64,000 nucleotides of DNA from positions 62,001 through 126,000 of the forward strand of contig NZ_AWFX01000024.1 in assembly GCF_000463115.2 (NCBI RefSeq), read 5' to 3'. Below, piece by piece: positions 1-6,503 of this stretch. The DNA comes from Franconibacter helveticus LMG 23732 (GTDB lineage: Bacteria > Pseudomonadota > Gammaproteobacteria > Enterobacterales > Enterobacteriaceae). The position numbers and the translations under genes were made by a program. Each line of letters begins with the position of its first letter. The first letter of the stretch is position 1. The notes beneath the pieces were generated by a model, which made no database searches, was not told the origin of the DNA, and was given only the letters and a program-made list of their open reading frames with translations.

Positions 1-2
1 AC

Positions 3-1877
3 GATCAATTTTTGCTACGTGAAGGAATGGGCGGTATCCGCCAGCGTGCGCTGGACGCCATGGAGCGCCTGGAGCTGACCCGGGAAGAGGACATCCGGCA
101 ATACCATTTTTATAAAGGCATACAGCACACCTGCGATGCGGTGATCCGCTACGCGCACCGCTACGGCGACTACGCAGCGAGCCTGGCGCTTAAGGAGAAC
201 GATCCCCGGCGCAAAGCTGAACTGATGCAGCTTTCGCAGATTTGTTACCGGGTGCCGGAGTTTCCACCCGAAACGTTCCATGAGGCGTTGCAGTCGCTGT
301 GGTTTGTTCAGTCGCTGTTTTGCCTGGAAGAAAACCAGACCGGCATTTCGCCCGGGCGCGTTGATCAGTATTTATGGCCTTACCTTGAGCGCGACATGGC
401 GTGTAACCGCATTACGCCAGCCCAGGCGGAAGAGTTGCTTAGCTGCTGGATGATTAAGCTCGCGGAAAGCTTATGGATTTGCAGCGCCTCCACGGCGACC
501 TATTTTGCCGGCTACCAGCCCTTTATCAATATCGTGGTGGGCGGGCAAAAACGGGAAGGGGGTGATGCCACCAATCCATTAACGCTGATGATAATGGACT
601 GCGTTTCCAGACTGAAAATCTACCAGCCAAGCCTTGCCGCCCGTATCCATAATCAATCGCCCTATTACTATTTGCGCCAGATTGTCGAGGTGATCCGCAG
701 CGGTACGGGCTTTCCGGCGTGCCATTTCGACGATGCGCATATCAAAATGATGCTGCGTAAAGGGTTCGATTATGACGATGCCCGCGATTACTGCCTGATG
801 GGCTGCGTGGAGCCGCAAAAATCCGGGAAGATGTACCAGTGGACTTCGGTGGGTTACACCACCTTTACCCGCGCGCTTGAACTGGCACTGAATAATGGCT
901 TCAGCGAAAGCGGCCGGCGGCTGGGGCCGCAGACGGGAACGGCGGAGGAGCTAAACAGCTTTGTTAAGTTTGAACGGGCCGTGAAACAACAGCTCGCCGC
1001 TATCACCGCCAAAGCCGCGCAGGCCACGCTGATTGTACAGGATTTGCACCGGCAATATGCGCCTAAACCGTTAATTTCAAGCCTGATTGAAGGGTGCATG
1101 GAAAAGGGCGCCGACGTGACAGCCGGCGGGGCCTGGCTCAACAACGGGCCGGGTTTGATCTGGACAGGGCTTGCCGATCTGGCCAACTCACTAATGGCGG
1201 TAAAAAAAGTTGTTTATGAACAACGGTTCGCAGGGCTGGCGGAACTTATCCAGGCGTTAAAGGCCAATTTTGTTGGCTATGAAGCATTGCATCACGCCTG
1301 CCTTGAGGCGCCGAAATATGGCAATGACATTACCGAGGTGGATGAAATTGCCAGAGATATTATCCACTTCACCGAGCAGGAGCATCGGCGTTACCGGATG
1401 CTGTATGGGCGTTTTACCCACGGCACGCTCTCTATTTCCAACAATACGCCTTTTGGCCTGATAACGGGCGCGCTGCCTTCAGGGCGGCTGGCGGGAAAAC
1501 CGCTTGCCGACGGGATAAGCCCCGCTCAGCAAACGGATCTCAAAGGCCCGACGGCGGTCATTAACTCCGTCAGCCGAATCAACGTCGAAGAGATGGAAAT
1601 AGGCATGGTGCATAACCTGAAGCTGATGCATGGCATGCTGGAGAGCGAAGAAGGCGCCGCGCATATCATCCATCTTTTGCGTACCGCCAGCATGCTGGGT
1701 AATGCGCAGATGCAGTTTAGCTACGTGGATAACGAAGAGCTGAAGCGTGCGCAAAAAGAACCTGAAAAATATAAAAATTTAATGATTCGCGTTGCGGGCT
1801 ATAGCGCCTTTTTCACTGAACTCAGCCGGGAGGTACAGGATGAAATTATCAGCCGGACTGTGCAAAACATCACCTGA
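3..1877 (+). CDS. Glycyl-radical enzyme, PflD/YbiW-like (5' end missing)
   Basis: This is the C-terminal ~625 residues of a pyruvate formate-lyase-like glycyl-radical enzyme. The frame is open from the first bases, so the true start lies outside the window; full-length relatives have about 765-810 residues. The active-site cysteine lies in DYCLMGCVEPQKSG (Cys codon 804-806). The C-terminal radical loop RVAGYSAFF has its glycine at codon 1797-1799, about 26 residues from the end, as expected for the family. Members cleave C-C, C-O or C-N bonds anaerobically after a partner radical-SAM activase installs the glycyl radical. The activase gene overlaps this one by 38 bp, the usual operon layout, but is broken, so the enzyme may depend on another activase. 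The substrate cannot be told from sequence; the closest remembered relatives are PflD and YbiW. Confidence 0.88.
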   Translation, partial: DQFLLREGMGGIRQRALDAMERLELTREEDIRQYHFYKGIQHTCDAVIRYAHRYGDYAASLALKENDPRRKAELMQLSQICYRVPEFPPETFHEALQSLWFVQSLFCLEENQTGISPGRVDQYLWPYLERDMACNRITPAQAEELLSCWMIKLAESLWICSASTATYFAGYQPFINIVVGGQKREGGDATNPLTLMIMDCVSRLKIYQPSLAARIHNQSPYYYLRQIVEVIRSGTGFPACHFDDAHIKMMLRKGFDYDDARDYCLMGCVEPQKSGKMYQWTSVGYTTFTRALELALNNGFSESGRRLGPQTGTAEELNSFVKFERAVKQQLAAITAKAAQATLIVQDLHRQYAPKPLISSLIEGCMEKGADVTAGGAWLNNGPGLIWTGLADLANSLMAVKKVVYEQRFAGLAELIQALKANFVGYEALHHACLEAPKYGNDITEVDEIARDIIHFTEQEHRRYRMLYGRFTHGTLSISNNTPFGLITGALPSGRLAGKPLADGISPAQQTDLKGPTAVINSVSRINVEEMEIGMVHNLKLMHGMLESEEGAAHIIHLLRTASMLGNAQMQFSYVDNEELKRAQKEPEKYKNLMIRVAGYSAFFTELSREVQDEIISRTVQNIT

Positions 1878-2352
1878 AGCGCCCAAAGGCAACGTGTTTA
1901 ATATCCAGCGGTTTTCGCTTCACGACGGCCCGGGCATCCGAAGCGTGGTTTTTTTCCAGGGCTGCCATATGCGTTGCGCATGGTGTTGTAACCCGGAAAG
2001 CTGGGCGCAGGCGCGCGGCGCATCGACGCAAAGCGCGATAACCCTCGACGCGGTGCGCAAGGAGGTGGCGCGGGATGTGCCTTATTACCTGGTGTCGGGC
2101 GGCGGAGTGACCCTGAGCGGGGGCGAGGTAATGTTGCAGGCGCCGTTCGCCCGCGCCTTACTTGAGTCGCTGAGCGCGGAGGGCATTCACACGGCGATTG
2201 AAACGGCCGGTTTTGCGCCCTGGTCAGTGGTTAAAAATGTAGCCAACAACCCTACTGAATCAGTTTCGCTGGCGTATGAAAGCATCACCTGGCTTTATCT
2301 TGACGGGAATATTTCATATACAGACTCATGGAATCAGCGAGTGGTGGCTTAA
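1840..2352 (+). pseudogene. Truncated glycyl-radical activase fused to an Hcp C-terminus
   Basis: The start is the ATG at 1840, with GGGAGG at 1828-1833 upstream. Residues 1-~130 are a radical-SAM glycyl-radical activase: the [4Fe-4S] motif CHMRCAWC uses Cys42, Cys46 and Cys49, followed by SGGGVTLSGGE (~86-96) and an HTAIETAG segment. The ferredoxin insert usual in this subfamily after the CxxxCxxC motif is absent. From about residue 131-137 (nt ~2230-2250) the homology stops, and the last ~35 residues instead read like the C-terminus of the type VI secretion tube protein Hcp (ESITW, YLDGNI, DSWNQR). Intact activases have 260-310 residues; this frame has 170 and lacks the C-terminal half. I read it as a deletion junction joining an activase gene to the end of an hcp gene in frame. 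The stop overlaps the next start (TAATG). Confidence 0.8.
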
Positions 2353-2900
2353 TGATTAGTTGCAGAGTCGATTTTAATCATCTCTACGACGAAGGCCGCG
2401 TGGCCCGTTTGGATGTGGGCGGCGTTGGTTCGTTTCCGGTTTTCTCCGGGTTGGGCGCTCTGGTAAACAAGCCAGAATGTTCTTACATGACGAATGCGAC
2501 CGTTCCCCCGGGTAGCTACTGGATAGTTGACCGTCCGGAAGGTGGTTTTTACTCCCATACTCAAACCTGGTTTAAACACGCATTCACAGGTAATAATTAT
2601 TACGATTGGTTTGCGCTGTTCAGAAAGGATGGGCTCGTAGATGACTACATGAACTTTGACGTCGATGCGCGTCATCATTATCAGCGCGGTCATTTCCGTT
2701 TGCATCCACCTCGCCCAGACGGATCGGGAATCAGTGAGGGGTGTATAACCTTTTTTCTGTCCCGTGACTTTTACATGGTGCGATCTGCGCTGCTAAAAGC
2801 CCACCGTCATCGCATTTTACAGGGAGATAAGCTGTGGGCTTATGGTGACGTAACGGTGATTGGTAATACGTCTGGGAGTTGTGATGCCACGTCCAGCTAA
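2352..2900 (+). CDS. DUF2778 / Tlde1-like L,D-transpeptidase-fold protein, candidate T6SS effector (copy 1)
   Basis: A 182-residue protein of the DUF2778 family. Members related to Salmonella Tlde1 are type VI effectors that cut or exchange peptidoglycan tetrapeptides in the target periplasm. Landmarks are GVGSFPVFSG (~24-33), PPGSYWIVDRPEGG (~52-65), WFALFRKDG (~86-94) and the catalytic block FRLHP...SGISEGCITF with His118, Ser128 and Cys131. There is no signal peptide, as expected for a secreted T6SS cargo. The ATG at 2352 is chosen because it overlaps the stop of the Hcp stub (TAATG) and because MISCRVDFN aligns with the N-terminus of copy 2; an in-frame ATG at 2328 is the alternative. The gene directly follows an Hcp remnant and overlaps a small membrane-protein gene, the arrangement expected for Hcp-linked effector/immunity cargo. 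Base composition is lower in GC than the backbone. Confidence 0.78.
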   Translation: MISCRVDFNHLYDEGRVARLDVGGVGSFPVFSGLGALVNKPECSYMTNATVPPGSYWIVDRPEGGFYSHTQTWFKHAFTGNNYYDWFALFRKDGLVDDYMNFDVDARHHYQRGHFRLHPPRPDGSGISEGCITFFLSRDFYMVRSALLKAHRHRILQGDKLWAYGDVTVIGNTSGSCDATSS

Positions 2901-3156
2901 ATGGTCGATCCGGCTGCTGATATTTCTGGCTATCACGTTTGCGCTGATGATTTCAGGAGTATTCAACCCGCTGGCCGAAAGTCTGAAATTTACCGTCACG
3001 AACCTGATGAATTACATCCCGACTGAGAAACCGGAGCCTTACCCCGATCGCGTAGAGGATAACTATTTCACTATGTACATCGTATTTAATGCGTTGGCGG
3101 CGGCTGTGGCCGTATTTCTGGGGGAAAAGATAGTTTGGCTATTGCGTAATACTTAA
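2884..3156 (+). CDS. Two-helix membrane protein, candidate immunity partner of copy 1
   Basis: A 90-residue protein with one hydrophobic helix near residues 10-27 and a second near 64-85, separated by a polar segment rich in Pro, Glu and Asp (IPTEKPEPYPDRVEDN). The ATG at 2884 overlaps the end of the DUF2778 gene by 17 bp (a GTG at 2881 is an alternative start), so the two are probably translationally coupled. I do not recognise the family. Its position and its architecture, two membrane spans with a roughly 40-residue connecting loop, fit an inner-membrane immunity protein acting against a periplasmic peptidoglycan enzyme. That role is an inference; no sequence match to a characterised immunity protein is claimed. 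Confidence 0.65.
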   Translation: MPRPAKWSIRLLIFLAITFALMISGVFNPLAESLKFTVTNLMNYIPTEKPEPYPDRVEDNYFTMYIVFNALAAAVAVFLGEKIVWLLRNT

Positions 3157-3564
3157 CGTTTTTTTCACCCATTTTAATAAAAGGGAAAGTAGATAGGGGC
3201 GAAATCGAACCTGATGCCCGGTTCTTTTTATAAAGTTAAAAGTTGTTGTAACGGAGAGGATGAGATTAATAAAGGGTCACGTAACGGTATGGCTTTATAT
3301 TGATTCCGATTTTTTGCTGAGTAATGGTTGCGCTGCTTTCGGTATGGTAGTTTTTAAGCGGTTAATTGTACTGTGGTATCACTGTAATAGTAAAAGAGGT
3401 TGGGGCCGTTTTTCGGATATTGCCTGGGTATAGCGAGGCTGGCAGTTTATGCAGGTAATTTGATTATTCTTTGTTTAAAAAATCCCTCCTGTTTTTATTT
3501 TGGCGCAGCACGGGAATTATATGCTTTGTTAATTCGGCGTGGTGAGAAAGGGGGGCTTCAAAAT

Positions 3565-3640
3565 TATAAGATTAAAGCTCGTCGCGGCAACCACGACGGC
3601 TTATTCGCATGCCAGACGAGCGATCTTTCTTGTTCAACTA
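3565..3640 (+). ncRNA. C4-antisense-RNA-like element
   Basis: The DNA contains GCTCGTC at 3577-3583 and its exact complement GACGAGC at 3615-3621, enclosing a GC-rich loop with GCGGC and CGCATGCCA blocks. This arrangement (GCTCGTCGCGGC, then CGCATGC, then GACGAGC) resembles the C4 antisense RNA of phages P1 and P7 and the related CI RNA of satellite P4, which control antirepressor or immunity operons. The identification rests on recalled consensus features and has not been tested with a covariance model. The boundaries are approximate. If real, it marks phage or satellite ancestry for this island. Confidence 0.4.
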
Positions 3641-3644
3641 CATA

Positions 3645-3677
3645 AATAACATCAAGAATAGATGAGATGTTATTCTT
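3645..3677 (+). promoter_or_regulatory. Two mutually exclusive hairpins before copy 2
   Basis: AATAACATC at 3645-3653 is the exact complement of GATGTTATT at 3665-3673. Inside the same segment, AAGAATA at 3654-3660 is the exact complement of TATTCTT at 3671-3677. The two pairings compete for bases 3671-3673. The structure ends about 10 nt before the AAGGG ribosome-binding site of the second DUF2778 gene and could affect its translation. No U-run follows, so it is not a standard intrinsic terminator. Confidence 0.4.
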
Positions 3678-3698
3678 AATTCAAGGGAAATGAATAGT

Positions 3699-4181
3699 AT
3701 GACGGCGCAATGTTATTTTTATTTAAACGGGAAGCCTATGTCGAATCTGGTTTGCCACGGTCTCGGTAACTTTTTTGCTTTTTCGGGTAACGCGCGGGAT
3801 CGTAATCAACCGAACTCTACCCCTGTGCCCTTTGATGGCCCGCTACCCGGCGGAGAGTATTATATCATTGACAGGGAAAGCGGTGGACGCTTAGGAAAAA
3901 TGCGTGATTTTATGCAGGATACCCTGGCGGGTACCCATCGGGCTGGATGGTTTGCGCTCTACCGTAATGACGGTGTGATAGATGACGTTACGTTTATCAA
4001 TGGGGTACAGCGCGGCCAATTTCGATTACATCCTACAGGACGGTTTGGAGTTAGCGAAGGGTGTATTACTTTACCCGATGTAATTCAGTATCATCGGCTT
4101 TGAACATTTCTCAAATCACAGAAGATGGAGAAGGTGCCAGGTTCCCCGCTCTATTACTATGGTAAGGTATATGTAAAGTGA
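3699..4181 (+). pseudogene. DUF2778 / Tlde1-like effector copy 2, interrupted by an in-frame TGA
   Basis: This is the second DUF2778 protein. The ATG at 3699 follows AAGGG at 3683-3687; the in-frame ATG at 3690 is too close to that site. Visible landmarks are GLGNFFAFSG (~21-30), GGEYYIIDRE (~51-60), WFALYRNDG and the catalytic block with His111, Ser119 and Cys122 (GVSEGCITLP). Translation stops at TGA 4101-4103 after 134 residues. The same frame continues for 25 codons to TGA 4179-4181. That extension (FLKSQK..., LYYYGKVYV) aligns with the C-terminus of copy 1 (LLKAHR..., LWAYGDVTV). The downstream gene's GTG overlaps the distal stop (GTGA), so the distal TGA was evidently the original end. 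The truncated product keeps the catalytic residues but loses the last strand(s). A sequencing error at 4101 would give the same picture. Confidence 0.78.
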
Positions 4182-4447
4182 TAAAAAAGATCTTAGCCGC
4201 TCTGCTCCTGACCTTTCCGATTTATGCTTTTACAGGCAGCAGTGATTTAGTTACCTGGTGGTTTGTCTGGGGAAACGGTTGGGCGTTTTTTGAGCCATTG
4301 CTTAAGGTGTTGCAATATTATGGCTTTAGCGGAAGGGCGCCATTAATTTATGCTGTTATGCTCGTCATAAGCTTTCTGTTGTCACTATTATTAGTGTTCG
4401 GTTTATCAGCACTGATTGATAAAAAGTATGGAAAAGCGTCGCGTTGA
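4178..4447 (+). CDS. Two-helix membrane protein, candidate immunity partner of copy 2
   Basis: An 89-residue protein beginning with GTG that overlaps the distal stop of the copy 2 frame (GTGA), a classical translational coupling. A hydrophobic N-terminal segment (MIKKILAALLLTFPIYAF, ~1-18) could be a membrane anchor or signal. A second long hydrophobic span lies at ~56-79, with positive residues at the C-terminus (DKKYGKASR). The aromatic-rich middle (WWFVWGNGWAFFEP) would lie in or against the outer leaflet. The sequence is unlike the copy 1 partner but the layout is the same. I do not recognise the family; an immunity role is inferred from position and topology. With the upstream stop at 4101, coupling may be weakened. 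Confidence 0.62.
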   Translation: MIKKILAALLLTFPIYAFTGSSDLVTWWFVWGNGWAFFEPLLKVLQYYGFSGRAPLIYAVMLVISFLLSLLLVFGLSALIDKKYGKASR

Positions 4448-4640
4448 ACGCTTTAGTATGCGTTCCAATCGGCGCGCTGCTTTTTCTATTCCGGGATGGG
4501 TTTATATATTCCAGTTACGCCGAGCTGTAAGGGTGATGAGAATGTTTGAACGCCAGATGCAGCATCTAATACAATTCATCGGCTAGTCACGATGATTTGC
4601 ATTAGACGCGTTGAGTTTGTTCAGTGTCTGAAGGTAAATA

Positions 4641-4979
4641 ATGACGAATCTCTCATTTGATGATCTGGTCAGACAATTTATTAAGAACGCATTACCTTTA
4701 GTGACAACACTGTTCAGAAAAGTTGAGATTGATGATAGCGCTACGCTGCAAGAGTTTTTCGAGGCTGATGATATAGCTGAAATGACAGAGAAATTTTTCA
4801 GTCACTTTGATATTGAGCCAGCCCGCTTTTCTTTAAGTCATTACTATCCCTGGAAAACGAGATCTCTCCTTTCCCGTAAGCCGCAAAGTGAAGATCAAAA
4901 AGCATTGACCATAGCAATGTATATCGAGTCTGCACGCGCCGGAAAATGGTTGTTTGATGAGTCCCACCTGCGAAACTAA
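4641..4979 (+). CDS. DUF1493 family protein
   Basis: A 112-residue soluble acidic protein. Its central and C-terminal part (FDIEPARFSLSHYYPW, then ALTIAMYIESARAGKWLFD) matches the recalled DUF1493 signature of a YYP motif and an ESAxAGxW motif. These small enterobacterial proteins resemble acyl-carrier-like folds and are of unknown function; they occur in accessory islands, often beside small membrane-protein genes. AGGTAAATA at 4632-4640 lies just before the ATG. A 193-base gap separates it from the preceding membrane protein, and it lies between that protein and tRNA-ileX. No function is assigned. Confidence 0.7.
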   Translation: MTNLSFDDLVRQFIKNALPLVTTLFRKVEIDDSATLQEFFEADDIAEMTEKFFSHFDIEPARFSLSHYYPWKTRSLLSRKPQSEDQKALTIAMYIESARAGKWLFDESHLRN

Positions 4980-5050
4980 GCGAGCCGCGCGCAATGATTA
5001 ATGGCAACCCTGAGCCTCTGGAGCCATTTTGTCGCCACTCCACATCTGAA

Positions 5051-5081
5051 AAACAAAAAAGCCACCCTTGCGAGGTGGCTT
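5051..5081 (-). terminator. Intrinsic terminator downstream of ileX
   Basis: AAGCCACC at 5059-5066 pairs with GGTGGCTT at 5074-5081. On the minus strand the stem is followed by a T-rich tract (plus-strand AAACAAAAAA, 5051-5060). It lies 27 bases past the tRNA 3' end. Confidence 0.85.
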
Positions 5082-5107
5082 AATTATATGATTTTACAGC
5101 TAAAATT

Positions 5108-5183
5108 TGGTGGCCCCTGTTGGGTTTGAACCAACGACCAAGCGATTATGAGTCGCCTGCTCTAACCACTGAGCTAAGGGGCC
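5108..5183 (-). tRNA. ileX: tRNA-Ile (CAU anticodon), ileX type
   Basis: A 76-nt cloverleaf on the minus strand. The 7-bp acceptor stem GGCCCCT pairs with AGGGGCC, followed by A and an encoded CCA. The anticodon is CAT within GACTCATAATC, and the T loop is GGTTCAAACCC. The sequence is nearly that of E. coli ileX beside mug, whose CAU anticodon is modified to lysidine by TilS to read AUA. The neighbouring mug gene supports this over tRNA-Met. The 3' end faces the accessory region at 1-5000, the side where tRNA-targeting elements integrate. I found no second copy of the 3' tRNA sequence at 1-5000. Confidence 0.93.
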
Positions 5184-5310
5184 GTGGCGCTGGATTATAA
5201 AGGAAGTGGCGGTGTCAATCCAGCCTGCGCGGTAACGTATGCTGTTTTTCTAAGCAACCTCTCCGCCAGGCTTTATACTTTAAGAATCTGTAGGTTATCA
5301 GGGGATAGAT

Positions 5311-5817
5311 ATGATCACCGATATCATCGCGCCAGGGCTGCGCGTGGTTTTTTGTGGAATTAACCCCGGCAAGTCGTCGGCGCACACCGGGTATCACTTC
5401 GCCCACCCGGGCAACCGTTTCTGGAAGGTTATTCATCAGGCCGGGTTTACTGAACGCCAGCTTAAGCCTGAAGAAGAGCATGAGCTGCTGGATACCCGCT
5501 GCGGCATCACCATGCTGGTTGAGCGCCCTACGGTGCAGGCGAGCGAAGTGGCAAAGCAGGAGCTGCATGAAGGCGGGCGTTTGCTTGTGCAGAAGATTGA
5601 ACAGTATCAGCCGCACGCGCTGGCGGTGCTGGGAAAGAAAGCGTTTGAGCAGGCATTCAGCCAGCGCGGCGTGAAGTGGGGAAAGCAGGTTATTACCATT
5701 GGCGAAACGGAAGTGTGGGTGTTGCCGAACCCGAGCGGTTTGAACCGCGCCTCGCTGGATAAGCTGGTTGAGGCCTATAGCGAACTGGATGAAGCGCTGG
5801 CGATGCGGGGACGCTAG
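5311..5817 (+). CDS. mug: G/U mismatch-specific DNA glycosylase Mug
   Basis: A 168-residue single-domain uracil-DNA glycosylase superfamily protein that removes uracil or ethenocytosine opposite G. Motif 1 is GINPGKSS (~16-23), with the Asn that activates water. Motif 2 is NPSGLNR (~141-147), which inserts into the helix. Length matches E. coli Mug (168). The ATG at 5311 is preceded by a GGGGATAG purine tract. Its position between ileX and rpoD is the usual one in enterics. Confidence 0.96.
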   Translation: MITDIIAPGLRVVFCGINPGKSSAHTGYHFAHPGNRFWKVIHQAGFTERQLKPEEEHELLDTRCGITMLVERPTVQASEVAKQELHEGGRLLVQKIEQYQPHALAVLGKKAFEQAFSQRGVKWGKQVITIGETEVWVLPNPSGLNRASLDKLVEAYSELDEALAMRGR

Positions 5818-5866
5818 GGCAGTTACGATTCGTATTGTGCAAAATCATTCACCCGGTGTTCCGTCC

Positions 5867-6024
5867 CTTTGCCGGGAGAAGGGCAAAGCCAGCGGCGTTT
5901 CGCTTCTCCAGGCGACAGCAGGGTGGCAAGCTGGAACGTTAGCCCCTTATATCTTTTCTTCGCATAAGGAGAGTAGGAAAGCGGGGGACACAGTATGTTG
6001 ATGACAGCGGCGCTTCGCTTCTCC
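5867..6024 (+). repeat. Short repeated and palindromic elements downstream of mug
   Basis: CTTTGCC at 5867-5873 pairs with GGCAAAG at 5882-5888. A 17-nt unit occurs twice in the same orientation with one mismatch: CGGCGTTTCGCTTCTCC at 5893-5909 and CGGCGCTTCGCTTCTCC at 6008-6024. These look like decayed REP-type intergenic elements. No gene is seen between mug and the lipoprotein. Confidence 0.5.
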
Positions 6025-6048
6025 TGCCCGGAGCGCGACAAAGTTAAA

Positions 6049-6078
6049 CAAAAACCGCCTTCTGAGAGGCGGTTTTTG
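6049..6078. terminator. Bidirectional intrinsic terminator
   Basis: AAAAACCGCCT at 6050-6060 pairs with AGGCGGTTTTT at 6067-6077 around a TCTGAG loop. The A and T tracts allow termination from mug on one strand and from the lipoprotein gene on the other. Confidence 0.85.
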
Positions 6079-6080
6079 CG

Positions 6081-6503
6081 TTATTCAGCGAGGTTGGCTG
6101 TCGCCTGGTCGACCAGCATCTGGCCGAGCGAGGTCTCAATTTTGTAGCAGAGCGTCTGCATGCGTGACTGATAAGCGCTCATAACAAGCTCATTTATGCG
6201 CGGGTTCAGGTCCTCTTTCACCGAAAGGAACTTGCTGGTCTTCGCGGTCAGCGCCGCCATTTCGCCGGCGTAACGGTTATAGGTGCGCGGTCCGTAGGCT
6301 CGCAGCGCTTCCAGCTCCTTGCGGCAGGTCTCGTGCGCCATCAGGCTGCTGGTGTCCTGTTCAGCACGCGGCGGAGAAACCGGCTGCGGCGCCACTGCGG
6401 CAGGCTGAGCAGACACAGGCGTAACCAGAGAATCAGGCTTTTGAGACTTGTTTACGCAGCCTGCCAGAACGACGCAAAGCGTCGCTAGCATCATTTTATT
6501 CAT
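6081..6503 (-). CDS. Small predicted outer-membrane lipoprotein
   Basis: A 140-residue protein with a lipoprotein signal: MNKMMLATLCVVLAGC, lipobox LAGC with Cys16. The residue after Cys is Val, with no Asp at +2, so outer-membrane sorting is expected. A Pro/Ala/Val-rich linker (~17-48) leads into a helical domain containing two cysteines (HETCRKELEAL and MQTLCYKIE) that could form a disulfide. The ATG at 6503 is chosen over longer frames because it starts the signal peptide and has AAGGAA upstream. E. coli K-12 has no gene here as far as I recall, and I do not recognise the family. It is transcribed alone, convergent with mug and downstream of rpoD. Confidence 0.75.
   Translation of the reverse strand: MNKMMLATLCVVLAGCVNKSQKPDSLVTPVSAQPAAVAPQPVSPPRAEQDTSSLMAHETCRKELEALRAYGPRTYNRYAGEMAALTAKTSKFLSVKEDLNPRINELVMSAYQSRMQTLCYKIETSLGQMLVDQATANLAE

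Larger units (their letters stand above)
3157..3698. other. AT-rich non-coding stretch between the two effector modules
   Basis: About 540 bases without a convincing gene, clearly richer in A and T than the backbone. An open frame at 3400-3645 encodes 81 residues whose end (NYKIKARRGNHDGLFACQTSDLS) recalls short hypothetical peptides annotated in P4-like satellite and phage immunity regions. It has no good ribosome-binding site, so I attribute the resemblance to the structured RNA it overlaps (3565-3640). A second hairpin set lies at 3645-3677, just before copy 2. No transposase, integrase or terminal inverted repeat is visible. Confidence 0.5.

Noticed and set aside
3400-3645. 81-codon open frame in the AT-rich gap
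   Set aside because: No ribosome-binding site and odd composition. Its recognisable end overlaps the C4-like hairpin, so the resemblance to phage-region peptides probably reflects the RNA element.
4101-4103. Possible selenocysteine codon at the in-frame TGA
   Set aside because: No SECIS-like hairpin directly downstream, and the position is outside the catalytic block; copy 1 has no Cys at the matching place.
1-5107. Second copy of the ileX 3' end as an attachment site
   Set aside because: No match to the CCCCTGTTGGG/TTTGAACC segment was seen in this interval by eye.
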